Positions 21,737-34,465 of a stretch of DNA of 64,000 nt are shown here, piece by piece. Source of the stretch: Notospermus geniculatus. Lineage: Eukaryota; Nemertea; Pilidiophora; Heteronemertea; Lineidae. The stretch covers positions 32,408 through 96,407 of the forward strand of contig NMRB01000146.1 of NCBI GenBank assembly GCA_002633025.1. Direction: 5' to 3'. The notes beneath the pieces are model-generated. The model was given only the letters and a program-made list of their open reading frames with translations, was not told where the DNA came from and made no database searches. Position 1 is the first letter of the stretch. Each line of letters starts with the position of its first letter. The position numbers and the translations under genes are program-made.

Positions 21737-24700
21737 ATGTTTGGAAATTACACCAAAGGTGACATACCCTTCACTGAGGATCTCAATGTGACAAATGTGC
21801 TTGTTGATACAGCAACAGTAAGTAGCAACTAATCTGAGAGAGTGAGCATAAAATTCGCTGAAACAGCAGCATCTGCGCATTATTTTCTCTCGTTTGCCTA
21901 CCACTGACAGCCTTGCCACACCCAATTTATAGGAAAAACTCATTTTTGCTCTTTTTCTTCAGATTGGAGAGTGGAACTTACAAGGTCTGCCAAACGATGA
22001 CCTGTCCATTCAGAATGGTATCATTGTGACCAAAGCTACCAGGTTCCCACTCCTGATCGATCCACAGGGGCAAGGCAAGGGCTGGATTAAAAACAGGGAA
22101 AAAGACAATGATTTCCAAGTAAGTGAAACAAGAGCAGTGCCTCGGATTCTGAACTCAGCTGCTCGCCCACCGACTCCACAATTGCTTACCAACAAAGGAA
22201 TTTGACAGCTGATCTCAGACCTTCATGACCTTAGCCAATACGGTGCCCAACTGTTTGTTGTCATCCGAGTTTCTCATTGCATAAGCCTGAATGTTGTCTT
22301 CTCCTTTTCAGGTGACCTCTCTAAACCACAAGTACTTCAGAACTCATTTAGAGGACTCGCTGTCTCTTGGAAGACCACTCCTCATTGAAGACGTGGAAGA
22401 AGAGCTTGACCCTGCCTTGGATAACGTATTGGAGAAGAACTTTATCAAGTCTGGTTCAACATTCAAGGTGAAAGTTGGAGACAAAGAGTGCGACGTAATG
22501 GAAGGCTTCTATTTGTACATTACCACAAAGCTTCCCAATCCCTCGTACACCCCTGAGGTAAGTTTCATGTGGCCACTTATATGAATTGGTCATGCAATTT
22601 ACAGAAAGATTACCGAAACATTTTACTAGTACCTTGGGAAAGTTCCTTTTGTGGGAAAGAATTTTTCCTTTTTATCCTGAATCCTTAGAAGACAAGGCTG
22701 AAATATGCGTGAATGAATGTGCTGGAAGAAAAGGTATATTGGCACCACAATCCTCTGCTACGTGGGTTAACGGAGGATCGTGGTACCAATCGAAAAGAAA
22801 ATGTTGTTTCAGAGAATGGCTTGAAATGGTAGATAGTATTAGAGTTGTAATCTGGCAGAACTGAACCAAATTCTTATGTTTTCCCAACTTTCAGATCAGT
22901 GCCAGAACATCAATTATTGACTTCACTGTCACCATTAAAGGACTGGAGGATCAGCTGCTTGGAAGAGTCATCCTCTCAGAAAAACAGGTAAAACACTTGT
23001 CTACATGAAGTGGAATACCAGTATTTCTATTCATGCTGTGTTGCTAGATTATAGGAACAGGAACAGTCAGCCGCACTTATTGCCAAAAGACGGCAGCAAA
23101 GTTCTAGCGGACCAATACAAAAGAAAATTCTCTTGATTGGTGCTCAATCAAGCATCAATGTGTCTGCTACGCATTGAATTGGGCTGTAGTGAACCTATTG
23201 GTCAACTGACTGACAGCTCCTGTTCACCGCAAACTGTAGGAAATGCAGCAGTAGCAACATGACTTTATGGTGACTTCAGCAACAAATCTGCCCTTTCACT
23301 CTAATGCATTGTCAAATTTATTCATTCGCTATCAGGAACTGGAAGCTGAGAGGACCAAACTGATGGAGGATGTGACAAGCAACAAGAGAAAGATGCAGGA
23401 GTTGGAGGACAATCTCCTGTTCAAATTGACCAGTACAAAAGGCTCATTAGTTGACGACGAATCCCTCATTCATGTGCTAGCTACTACAAAAGAAACAGCC
23501 GCAGAGGTCTCCGAGAAGTTGGTAGTGGCAGCGGATACAGAGGTCAAGATCAATGAGGCCAGGGAAGAGTTTAGGCCAGGTTTGTAGTGTCGTTTGGCAC
23601 TGTTCAAGGTCCCATGAATTGATGATCAAGTTTAATAGCCTTGCCTGATCTTATGGATTAGTCATGGACAACAGACATATCTGTCTCACGGAGGATTACT
23701 CAAGTACAATGGACGTGATGGTCTTATGGATTTAGTCAAGTTCAATAGACATGTCTATCTCATGGATTAGCCAACTACAATAGACATGTCTATCTCATGG
23801 ATTAATCAAGTACAATAGACATGTCTATCAAATGGATTAATCAAGCATATACCTCATGGATTAGTCAAGAAGTACAATAGGCATGTCTACTTCATGTATA
23901 GTCAAGTACAATAGACTTGTTTATCTCATGGGTTAGCCAAGTACAATGGATATGCATATCTCATGAATGGGGAGCGCCAATTGGTCACGTGATGACTACT
24001 GATAGAGCAGACGAGACACCTAGCGTTGACCTAGGGCCATTGTTCGAGAGATGCGGTTCACCAAGCACGGCCAATCACACCTTGAATCGTCATGAATAAT
24101 AGGTGGCATTGGTGTACTATCAGTTCAAAACCACGCGTATATTCTCGCGTGGTCTGCGTGATCGGTGTTCCCTATTAGTCAAGTACAATACACATGTCCA
24201 CCTCATGGATTAGTTAGTCAAGTATAGTAGACACATCTCATCTGGATTTAATAGTCAAGTACAATAGGCATGTCTAGACTTGATCAGACTGTTCTCATCT
24301 ATGTTCTCTTACAGTTGCAACACGTGGCAGCATCCTGTACTTCTTGATCTGTGAGATGAGCATGGTGAACTGTATGTACCAGACTTCTCTCAAACAGTTC
24401 TTGGGTGTATTTGATTTGTCTATGCAGAGGTAAGTGACACTGGGAATTGTCTAATTCTACATCGCTCATTTTCACCTCCATCTACTCGTATATCCTTCAC
24501 CCCAACTCATACTAGGCTATATCGCATTCTAAGCAAAAGCCTGCCTGTTGATTTTTTAGCTCGGACTTTAAAAAATTGTCTGTTTTGTCCATAGGTCTGA
24601 GAAGTCTCCTGTGACAACCAAACGAATTCACAACATCATTGAATACCTGACCTATGAAGTGTTCTGCTATGCTTGCCGTGGTCTCTATGAGAATCACAAG

Positions 24701-27700
24701 TTCCTCTTCACAATGCTCCTCACTCTCAAGATTGAGTTGAATAAAGGCGGTATCAAACATGCTGAGTTCCAGTGTCTTATCAAAGGTTCGTCAACTTTGA
24801 CTTCTATTTGTCCTCTGGATTTGCCTTGGCGTTTGAAAATACTTATTTTCAGTGCACAAGATCTAGACGATGGAGGAGGACTGAGCAATTTCTAGTTGAT
24901 TTGAATAAAGTCAACACTACTCTCTTTATGGAGTTGTTTGGTAAATTTCACACTGTCACCCTCAACAATATCCACCAGGAAAACGAGTTGAATGCTGAAG
25001 AATCATTTGAGTCTTGGTGGATAACTTACCCTGGCACCTTTACTTGTATGCGAGAGCAGCTGTCTTCATTTCATTAGTTTTCCTATCATTTTCAGGTGGT
25101 GCTGCCCTTGATTTGAATGCTGTCGAACCCAAAGCCTGCAAATGGATCTTGGACATGACTTGGCTCAATCTTGTGGAACTCAGCAAGTTGCCACAATTCC
25201 ATGACATTCTCAAACAGGTAGATGCATTGCCTTTGTCAAAAACTGTTTGTCGATGCTTTGGTTATCCAAACAGATACGTTGTCGTAAAAGATTCAGTCTC
25301 AAAAGCACAGAGGTATTCTTTCCCATCAGACTTTTGAGAAGATGGTGCAGTTTCCCCTTGCACAGCTACACAGAGATGATGTTCCCTTGTCTTTTTCACC
25401 ACTCATTTCCCTTCTGTGTGTAGATTCCCTCGAGTGAGAAGCAGTGGAAGGCTTGGTTTGACAAGGACGCCCCTGAAGAGGAGATCATTCCTGATGGTTA
25501 CTCTAGCTCTTTGGATACGTTCCGCAAGCTGTTGTTGATCAGGTGAGCTCAAGACTTTCATTCACTGTCCTTCTGGCCCAATGTTGTCTTCATGCACAAC
25601 CAACAATACCCTATTTTGCTCTCACATCCAATTCGATAATTTGCCAACTCAATCGCAGTGTGTGTGGGCATATTCTGAGCTTTTTCTCCTGATACAGGTC
25701 GTGGTGTCCAGATAGGACCATTGCTCAAGCAAGGAAGTACATTGCCTCAGCCATGGGCGACAGATATGCTGATCCAGTCATCCTGAACCTCGAGGCCATG
25801 TGGGGCGAGAGTGATACCAGGACTCCTTTAGTCTGTCTCCTGTCCATGGGCTCTGATCCCACCAACCAGATTGAATTACTGGCGAAGAAGCTCCATGTTG
25901 GTAGGTGTATTGGTTATTAGACGGCACTTCAAATCTTGAAAAGTGAACTAAAAGTCGGTAGTTCGATGGGAACAAAAGTCAGTCCAGTGTCAATGATTAT
26001 GACTTTTCACAACACATTATTCATGACATGAGGCAAATAATTGTCTGTCAGCGTCAGACATGCTGCTGGCTTGACTTTTGGTACTGATTCATCACGTTTC
26101 TATTTAGAATGTCGGGCCATTTCCATGGGACAGGGCCAAGAGGTGCATGCACGGAAACTAGTCGCTAACTTTGGCCAAAATGTGAGTACATGACTTCTGA
26201 TCTGTGAAGATCTTAGAAGACAGAACTACATGTAACTGACAGCAGACCTTATAAATATTATTACAGATCCACTTAAACGCACCATTCCCACCAAGAAATC
26301 TGGTGAGAGCTTTCTATTCTCAGTGACAGTGAATAGCCAATAAGTGAATATGATATGGTGATAGATGACCGATTGTGATTCTGGTTTCAGGGAGGCTGGG
26401 CACTGCTACAGAACTGTCATCTCGGTCTTGAGTTCATGGAGGAGCTGTTAGATATTCTAAGTGAAACTGAGACCTTCCATGAACAGTTCAGAGTCTGGAT
26501 AACTACCGAGGTCCATGCTCACTTCCCGATAAGCCTTCTTCAGGTATGTTTTAACAAAGGCACTAAAACATCACAAATCTGCATTGCAGCATTCAATGAC
26601 AAATCGGTCCATGACAGGTATAAAATAAGATTTTGAGATTGTCCAAAATTTTCTTTTAGGTTTCCATCAAGTTCACGAATGAGCCACCTCAGGGCATCAA
26701 GGCCGGTTTGAAGAGAACCTACACTGCCCTCAGTCAAGATTTCATTGACATCACCAACATGATACAGTGGAAGCCTATGTTGTATGCAGTCTCGTTCTTG
26801 CATACTGTAGTCCAGGTAATGCTACTTGAATTGAAATTGACACAGGACTATCTGTCATTGTCATTCATCTCTAAAGCCCCCTTCACACCAGCATCCTGAC
26901 CAAGCCCCGATCTATTTCTGACCAAAATTGCCCCCAGAGCGTGGTGGTCGGAAAGAATCGTGGAACTTTTTCCACTGATCGTGGGTTTATATACGTTCAA
27001 TCCCCGATGCAGGGCCGTTCTATCCTCGCTTTATATGATCAAGGCCGGATCTTTTCAAGACGCTTTTACGCTGTGATATCCGATCAAACGCCGATGCCTA
27101 CGCTTAAAACACGCTCTAACCTCGCTCTGTCCCCAATCGCGCCGCTCAAGATAAGACGCTTTTCCGCTTTGCACGCTCAACGCACGTGCTTATCCGAACC
27201 GATCATCGGGGCAAGCGTATCTACAGCGGAAGAACGTCTTGGGTAGAGCGTGAAAAAAAATGAGCCCGCTGCATATAAGATCAACATAGGATCAACCCAG
27301 GACTATCCCGACCGGCACAGGACAAATATACGCTGAACCTGCGACCTCCCCGCTCCATCCCAGTTCAACTCGCGCTCTTGATCCATCCCCGATCATCCCC
27401 GCTATTTTTCGGAGGGTTTAAAATTCTTTCCCGCTCTCTCCCGCTCTCCATGATCTACCTGATCAACCCAGGACCTATATTTGACTAAGATACGCTGTAT
27501 CAGACCAAGGCCCGATCCGCCCCGATCCACCCCGACCTGGCCAATTTTCGGGAGCGGGGATGATCGGGCCTTTGTCGGGACGTTGGTGTGAAGGGGGCTT
27601 AAGATGAGATTTTGGATTAATCTTGGAGTGCCCCATGTCACTCAGTCATTCAATAACTGCTCTCATTTTGCTTTCCTTTCATTGCACTTGTGGACTCCAT

Positions 27701-30700
27701 GAAGGAAACCAACTTTTTTTGTCAGATATTAGGAATGGGCATGTAAAAACAGTATAGAATAGAAATTCGTTTCAGACCAGGCTCTACTTTTGGCACAGGT
27801 TATAACCTGCTGTTTCATCATTCACCTCTTTCACGTTGTTTTTCCTCTTCATACAACTACAGGAAAGGAGGAAATTTGGACCCCTAGGTTGGAATATTCC
27901 ATATGAATTCAACTCTGCTGATTGGGCAGCAAGTGTCCAGTTTGTCCAGAATCACCTTGACGATCTTGACCCTAAAAAGGTATGCTCAGTTTTTCACTTC
28001 AGTCAGAATTATCCATCTTTCAAGTACGATGGTGAAACCCTCAGGTCCTCATACAAGTTACAGAAATAGAAACAGCATAAGCAATGAGAGGTTGATTCTT
28101 AACGGTACATTTTTGCAGGGTGTGTCTTGGAGCACTGTACGTTACATGCTTGGTGAAGTCCAGTATGGTGGGAGAGTCACGGATGACTATGACAAAAGGC
28201 TCCTCAACACATTTGCCAAGGTAAGCTCGCCAACAGCAACAACTATCCGTTGGATGCTTTGGCTATATGTCTCTAGACTAAGACTGTACTAAAAGAGCAT
28301 GTATTCAATGCTGTATCATTGCATCCTGCTCTCCAAGCTGTCCCAATACATGTAGAGACACAAGTATAATTTTTTTGTTGTTTAGGTGTGGTTTGGTGAG
28401 AACATGTTCCAGGATGCATTCTCCTTCTACACTGGCTACAAGATTCCCAAACAAAAGACTATTCAGCAAATTATGGCCTTCATTGAGGAGCTCCCACTGG
28501 TTGACTCCCCTGAGGCGTTTGGTCTGCACCCAAATGCAGACATCACGTAAGCTTTTGACTCTTAGTTGGAACTGATATTGATATCAAATGGAAGAAGTCC
28601 CCCAGTTGTACTCAAATCACAGTGTCCTGTGATTTGTAAGGAATTATACAGTTTGATATTCATACAATTTGGTACTGATTCAAAAGTACCCAACTCATAG
28701 TGCACTCAGAGAGTGTGAACCTGAAGCAGATGCTTTTGGTACTGATTCAATTCCGTACTGATATAGTTTTGGAATTTCTTTATATCTAAAGCTATCAGAG
28801 TAACATGGCAGCAGAGGTCTTGGAGACAATAATGAGCATCCAACCGAAGGACAGCGGCGGTGGTTCTGGTGAGACTAGGGAGACTGTAGTCTACAGATTG
28901 GCCGATGATATGCTGGAGAAGCTCCCGCCGGCTTATGTACCCCACGAGGTAAGCCTGACATGGCAAAAAACTTGTTGAATTAATTAAAAAGTTTGGGTGG
29001 AGCTACAAGTGCAACCCCAAATGATTTCATGATCAGCTCTTGTATGAGTAGTGGACAGTCCATTTCTACATGAAGACCTGGGGGAAATCAACAGGCTCAT
29101 TTATGAATTTTTTTATGTTGAGAGTGTGGGACTGAATGGCTGGTCTATATGCATGCGAGGGGTATTTACGGGCTAGGCCAAAGTATGAAATGAGATAACT
29201 TGTTTATGATGTCCACCTCATTTGTTTATTTTCATGGCATTGACATGTTTGCCATCTTAGTCAACTTTTTTCCATGCTCTGTGGTGGATAAGAGCAATTT
29301 GTCAGTTACGAATTTCTTCCAGTGCTACTCTCTAATATCATGATTTATGTGATTTCAATGATTACCAGGTGAAAGATCGTCTCAGAAAGATGGGAGTCCT
29401 ACAACCTCTCAACATCTTCTTGAAGCAAGAGATCGACAGGATGCAGAGGGTTATCAACACTGTCAGGTTGACACTCATTGATCTGAAATTGGCCATCGAA
29501 GGGACCATCATTATGAGCGAGGTAAAATAAAATGACAGAAAATCTGAAGGATATGTGGAAGAATTTGCACAATCAGACTAGATGCTGCTTCAGGTGAAGG
29601 TTTTCTCAATGGAGTTAGTTCTCATTGGGCAGTTCACTATATTGTTGGTTTCTGCACGACTTGTGCCAAGACCAATAAATGACATAAATGACTGCCCACA
29701 ATTTTCTTTGACCGAGTTGCCGATTGAAGCCAACATGCACAAAACTCTCGTGGAGGAGCATTTTAACTTTCCTGATGTGCTAAATACTACTGAAAGGTAC
29801 GGTACTCTTCTGCAAATCATGAACTGAATTTTCCAGCACTACGCTGTTTTTTGGCCTTGTCTTTTTAGAACCTCCGTGATGCTCTAGACAGCATGTATGA
29901 TGCAAGGGTGCCAGAGATGTGGAGGAAAATCTCATGGGATTCAAGCACTCTAGGTTTCTGGTTCACTGAGCTCTTGGAGAGAAATGATCAATTCTCCAAG
30001 TGGATATTTCAAGGACGACCCATAGTCTTTTGGATGACTGGATTCTTCAATCCTCAAGGTGTGTTCATTCGTGATGCCTTCTTATAGAACAGATCAGGTC
30101 TGAAAATGCCTTAAACTAATACAGGGCACCTTTGCTTTGCTATGGTCAACAGACTTCAGGAAGTACTCCTAAACCCAAGTTTTCATGACTCGAGTGGCTT
30201 GCTTTGTCATTGACTATGGCGACTAGACCTGGAAGTACTGTCAGCCAGCTGCACAGTACTCACTACTGTGGACTAAGAGCATGTCAATTCGTCATGCGAC
30301 TTTGCGTCATGTCTTTATCATGACAATCATTTTTTGATAAAATCTGCTCGTGACGTTTTTTCTCAGGTTTCCTTACTGCTATGAGACAAGAAGTCACCAG
30401 GGCACACAAGGGTTGGGCCCTGGATTCTGTCACACTACACAATGACGTCATCAGATCCAACAAGGAAGACATATCATCACCACCGGCTGTGAGTATATAA
30501 CAACATCCAAACTATCCTTTCTGTCCCCCCCCCCCACCCAGTTTTCATTTGGCAGGCCTACCACATACATTTGTTCACACATTGTTGTCTTTGCTGATTC
30601 CCTGTCATTGCTCATTCCTCTAGTAAAAAGTTTTCCCTTGGGTCCATTAGCTATTTCTCGAGAGGCACTTATGCCATATTTGACCCTCGTCCTGAACCAA

Positions 30701-31105
30701 GCATGTTAACTTTTTATATAGTTCAATGGAGTGCTCTCACAATCCAGATACATGTAGTTTTGGAAACCTTCCATTGTTCTTGTATTGATAATGCTCATCT
30801 TTTCTGTGTATTTCCAGGAGGGTGTCTACATCTATGGCCTATATCTGGATGGTGCAGGCTGGGACCGGAAGAACTGCCGTCTCGTGGAACCCTCACCCAA
30901 AGTACTCTTCACGATGCTACCAGTCGTACACATGTACGCCATCAACTCAACTGCACCAAAGGACCCCAAACTGTACCAGTGCCCTGTCTACAAGAAACCA
31001 CGCAGGACTGACTTGACTTACATCAGTTTCATTGTCCTGAAGACCCTAGTCACTCCAGACCACTGGATCCTTCGTGGAGTTGCTGCTCTCTGCGACATCA
31101 AGTAA
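21737..31105 (+). CDS. DNAH5/8-like: Second copy of the dynein 3' exons (N-terminally truncated duplicate or second haplotype)
   Basis: This repeats the last 21 exons of the upstream gene: 21751-21817 (partial), 21963-22118, 22312-22557, 22895-22987, 23336-23579, 24315-24429, 24595-24785, 25096-25217, 25424-25542, 25698-25900, 26108-26181, 26391-26543, 26660-26815, 27863-27979, 28119-28220, 28386-28546, 28792-28948, 29369-29521, 29869-30058, 30367-30488, 30818-31105. Every complete exon has the same length and phase as its counterpart. By eye I count about 60 synonymous and two amino-acid changes: K to R near 25765 and M to I near 26762. The junction happens to place an in-frame ATG at 21737-21739 with A at -3, which would give a 1080-residue product lacking AAA1-AAA4, stalk and microtubule-binding domain. 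That product could not be a motor. Transcription is unknown; it may be an allele misassembled in tandem. Confidence 0.85.
23640..24275. repeat. 35 bp minisatellite in dynein intron 25' (copy 2), interrupted
   Basis: Same array as 11440-12235 but with fewer units. It is interrupted at about 23967-24177 by unrelated sequence holding a small hairpin, ACCACGCG/CGCGTGGT, near 24131-24154. The difference in unit number between the copies shows the array is unstable. Confidence 0.88.
26875..27599. mobile_element. 725 bp Harbinger-like MITE in dynein intron 33', copy 2 only
   Basis: The terminal inverted repeat AGCCCCCTTCACACCA is perfect at both ends. The insertion is flanked by TAA at 26872-26874 and 27600-27602, and copy 1 has a single TAA at the same site (about 14816-14818), so this is a clean filled/empty pair. 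A 3 bp TWA target duplication and this kind of end are typical of PIF/Harbinger. The interior is GC-rich with repeated CCCCGATC and carries no transposase. Confidence 0.88.
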
Positions 31106-32243
31106 ACTGCCCATCTATTCAAGTCTTTGCAGGAGTCAGTGTCAGAGGAAGGCATTTTGGTTACTTGAGTCAGAATTCGCAGGCTATTTGTTGAATGGAC
31201 AATGATTTTTTTCTGATGTTGTTGACATTTTTTCAAATGTTCCATTTACTTGAATTGAAAGAATGGGAATTTTCATTCTTTTATATATTTTTGGGATACA
31301 TCTAATATGTGTATGTGCAAAATATGTTTTCAAAATATCCGTGACAGATAACTGTCATACCAAAGTTTCACTTTTTTTTTAATTTGCAAGTTTTTATACA
31401 TTTTTACCATTGTTACTGTTTGTTATACCGTACTTGAAAAAAACATGTTTTGAAAAAATGCATACGTGTTGTTTGCCTCTCTGATATTGGCATGGTATCT
31501 GTTAAGTATATTATGTCTGGCTATCACACCAAGGGGGAATGATGATGGAACTGGTTGCAAATAGGAGTGAGCTGTCGGCCATTTGACCAATAGGTGTCAC
31601 TATGTCCCAATTCAATGCCTGGAGGACACATTCATGGTTGATTGAGCACCAATCAGGAGAATTTTTTATTGTATTGGTCCACCTGAACTTTGCTGCTGTC
31701 TTTTGGCGAAAAGCACGACTGACTGCTCCTGTTAGGAGAGTGGAACTTCCAATGGTCAATACCCATATACATGTACAACCTTTTGCTGATGGTAAGGTGC
31801 TGCTAGTGCTAATCTGCTAGGACAGCGACACTTCCAATTTTTAATATTTCAAATTCAAATGTAAAATATAAGACTCACGATCATTTCTTCTTGGTGAGGA
31901 TCCGGGGTGAGGATCTGTTGCCATTTCCCTCTTTCATGTAGAAATGTGTCCATTCTTTTGAAAGATTTTCCCACTACTTCCTGCTCCTAGAAGGAAAACA
32001 AAAATGACCTGTACCACCTTGCATCATTCTGAGCTCAGGGGCTATTCATTGATTCTGGAGGGTGAAGTCGAAAGGGGGTTTGGGGGTCCTCCCCAGAAAA
32101 AAACTGAAAATCTTCATCCTCCAGATGCATTTTCCCCACATCTGACCACACAATAACTTGGCTTGAAGAGGGAAAATGACCTTTTAGAGGAAAATTTGCT
32201 TTACCCCTTTTAGCTCTGGGGGCATTTGCTCCCCCCCCCCCCC
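31106..32243. other. 3' flank of dynein copy 2
   Basis: Homologous to 18304-19527 but lacking the 88 bp hairpin. No separate gene. It ends in a C-run and the 20-base gap. Confidence 0.6.
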
Positions 32244-32263
32244 NNNNNNNNNNNNNNNNNNNN
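32244..32263. other. Assembly gap (20 N)
   Basis: Lies between C-runs at the position homologous to 19528-19598. Confidence 0.99.
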
Positions 32264-32559
32264 CCCCCCCCCCCCCGCTCCCCACTAGCTACATCCCTGG
32301 AGCTATCATGCAGGGACCCCGTCACCGCATGTACAATGTACACATTATATCAAGGCCTAATCTCACTTCAGACGTGTGGATTGAGCGAGAATAGGAGTCA
32401 TCAGAACACTTGTCAGGGGGCAAGACTGATACATAGTGCGGTCGGGTGACGAAGGGAGCGAGCGCTAGAACCACCCATATATTCTCACTCTCAGCTCAGG
32501 AGGATGCCTCGTATCCTCACACAATGTATAAGGAACAGGAATAAATAAGAAATGGCCGG

Positions 32560-32752
32560 GGCTATTCGTACCGTGACGGTGCAAATAACGCCAAACCAGA
32601 TCTTATTCGTACCGTGACGGTGTGAATAGTGCGCCGCTTGTTCTTATTCGTACCGTGACGGTGTGAATAGTGCAGGAGTAGCTCTTATTTACACCGTGAC
32701 GGTGGGAATAGTGCGTGGAGAATGATTATTCGTACCGTGACGGTGATGTATA
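32560..32752. repeat. Five subterminal repeats with ACCGTGACGGT palindrome
   Basis: TATTCGTACCGTGACGGTG or close variants occur five times at about 45 bp intervals. Each holds the near-palindrome CACCGT-G-ACGGTG. Two more, in inverted orientation, lie at 34660-34718. Repeated subterminal motifs of this kind often bind transposase, but that role is inference. Confidence 0.85.
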
Positions 32753-32877
32753 ATTTCTGCACCGTAACTCGGACAGTGCGACTCTGTGGGCAGCAGATCT
32801 AAAATGATATTTTAGCCTCGGCAATTTTTATGCCCCCGCTGCAACGCAGTCGGGGGCATTATGTCGTCACCCGTTAC

Positions 32878-32889
32878 GTCCGTCGTCGT

Positions 32890-32921
<32 letters not shown>

Positions 32922-32932
32922 CGTCGTCCGTT
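32878..32932. repeat. (CGT)n microsatellite
   Basis: Run of CGT and CCGTCGT units just upstream of the 145 bp array. A short inverted pair, TGCCCCCGCTGCAACGCAGT near 32832 and CGCGGGGGCATATGCC near 34090, brackets the array. Confidence 0.85.
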
Positions 32933-32939
32933 TATTGTT

Positions 32940-34035
32940 TCCGTTCATTTAAAAGAGAACTGTTCGTCCGATCAAATTGATGTTTGGTATGCATGTTGGG
33001 GGTGACTAGAGGAAGGTTCCTTTCGAAAATGGCCGCGCTCCGATTTCCAATATGGCTACCAGAGCCGCCATCTTGAAATTGGTTTCCGTCGATTTCAGGG
33101 AAAACTGTTTCTCCGATCAAATTGATTTTTGGTATGCATGTTGGGGGTGACTAGAGGAAGGTTCCTTTCGAAAATGGCCGCGCTCCGATTTCCAATATGG
33201 CTACCAGAGCCGCCATCTTGAAATTGGTTTCCGTCGATTTCAGGAAGAACTGTTTGTTCCATCAAATTGATTTTCGGTATGCATGTTGGGGGTGACTAGA
33301 GGAAGGTTCCTTTCGAAAATGGCCACGTTCTCATTTACAATATGGCCGCCAGAGCCGCCATCTTGAAATCATATTCCGTCAATTTCAGGCAAAACCGTTT
33401 GTCTGATCATATTGATTTCTTGTATGTGTGTTGGGGGTGACTAGAGGAAGGTTCCTTTCGAAAATGGCTGTGCTGCGATTTACAATATGGCCGCCAGAGC
33501 CGCAATCTTGAAATCAGATTCCGTCAATTTCAGGGAGAACGATGGAGAACCATATGTTCGATCGTATTGATGTTTTGTGTGTATGTTGGGAGTGACTAGA
33601 GGAAGGTTTCTTTCGAAAATCGCCGTGTTCTGATTTACAGTATGGCCGCCAGAGCCGCCATCTTGAAATCATATTCCGTCAATTTCAGGAAAAACCATTT
33701 GTCTGATCATATTGATTTTTTGCATGTATGTTGGAGGTGACTAGAGGAAGGTTCCTTTCGAAAACGGCCGTGCTGCGATTTACAATATGGCCACTAGAAC
33801 CACCATCTTGAAATAAGATTCCGTCAATTTCAGGGAGACGCGTTTGTCTGATCCTATTGACTTTTTGTATGTATGTTGAGGGCGACTCAAGTAAGGTTCC
33901 TTATGAAAATGGCTGCATTTCAATTTACAATATGGCCGCCAGAGCTGACATCTTGAAATCAGATTCCGTCAATTTCAGGAATGTACTATTTGTCCGGTGA
34001 TATTGATTTTTGGTATGCATGTTCCCTGATATTGA
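32940..34035. repeat. 145 bp tandem array, seven units
   Basis: The landmark GACTAGAGGAAGG recurs at 33004, 33149, 33294, 33439, 33594 and 33739, with a variant at 33884. This gives 145 bp spacing with one 155 bp exception. Units also share ATGTTGGGGGTGAC, CCTTTCGAAAATGGC and GCCGCCATCTTGAAAT. The first units are nearly identical, and divergence increases toward the right. Confidence 0.93.
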
Positions 34036-34384
34036 CGGAATCTGATTTCAACATAACTTGACTGGAGGTTCGCCCAACTCAACATACACGCGGGGGCATA
34101 TGCCACGCTTTGCGTTGCTCTTGTTTTCCTTTGACGGGGTCCAGTGACCCCATCTTTTAATGATGAAATGTTGGCCTCTGCTGTCTGATGATAAAATATT
34201 TTTCATAGGCCTAGTTAGGGCCAGGCCCAGGTCCTAATTTTTTTTAAAAAATATTTTCGCTCAAGAATTTACGCAGTTCCCCGTTTTCCGACAGTCAGTC
34301 ACACGGATCGATATCACGATATCGAAAAAAGACGAAAAGAAGAACAAAAGGAGGTGAAAGAAGAACTAAAAGAAAATAAAAGAA

Positions 34385-34465
34385 GTGTTATGACCAGGCT
34401 CGAACCCGCGGCCTTCCGTTTGATAACCACCCACGCAAACCACTCGGCCACTGAGGCTCATGCTA
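34385..34465 (-). mobile_element. tRNA-like segment inside the composite element
   Basis: The minus strand reads a perfect A-box TGGCCGAGTGG and a near-perfect B-box GGTTCGAGCCT about 45 bases apart. This resembles a Ser/Leu-type tRNA without a variable arm or clean acceptor stem. It is more likely a SINE head than a working tRNA gene. Confidence 0.6.

Larger units (their letters stand above)
9631..21749. repeat. Tandem segmental duplication, copy 1 (12.1 kb)
   Basis: Sequence from 9631 (inside dynein exon 9529-9697) to 21749 is repeated from 21751 onward in the same orientation. The left edge is sharp: 9631 and 21751 begin the same run while the bases before them are unrelated. The right edge is the shared TGTTTGGAAATT that ends at 21749 and again at 37934. 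A single extra A at 21750 separates the copies. This copy contains an 88 bp hairpin absent from copy 2 and a 71-base gap at 19528-19598. Confidence 0.93.

Noticed and set aside
34385-34465. Possible functional tRNA gene on the minus strand
   Set aside because: A and B boxes are present, but I cannot form a proper acceptor stem or variable arm, and it sits inside a mobile element.
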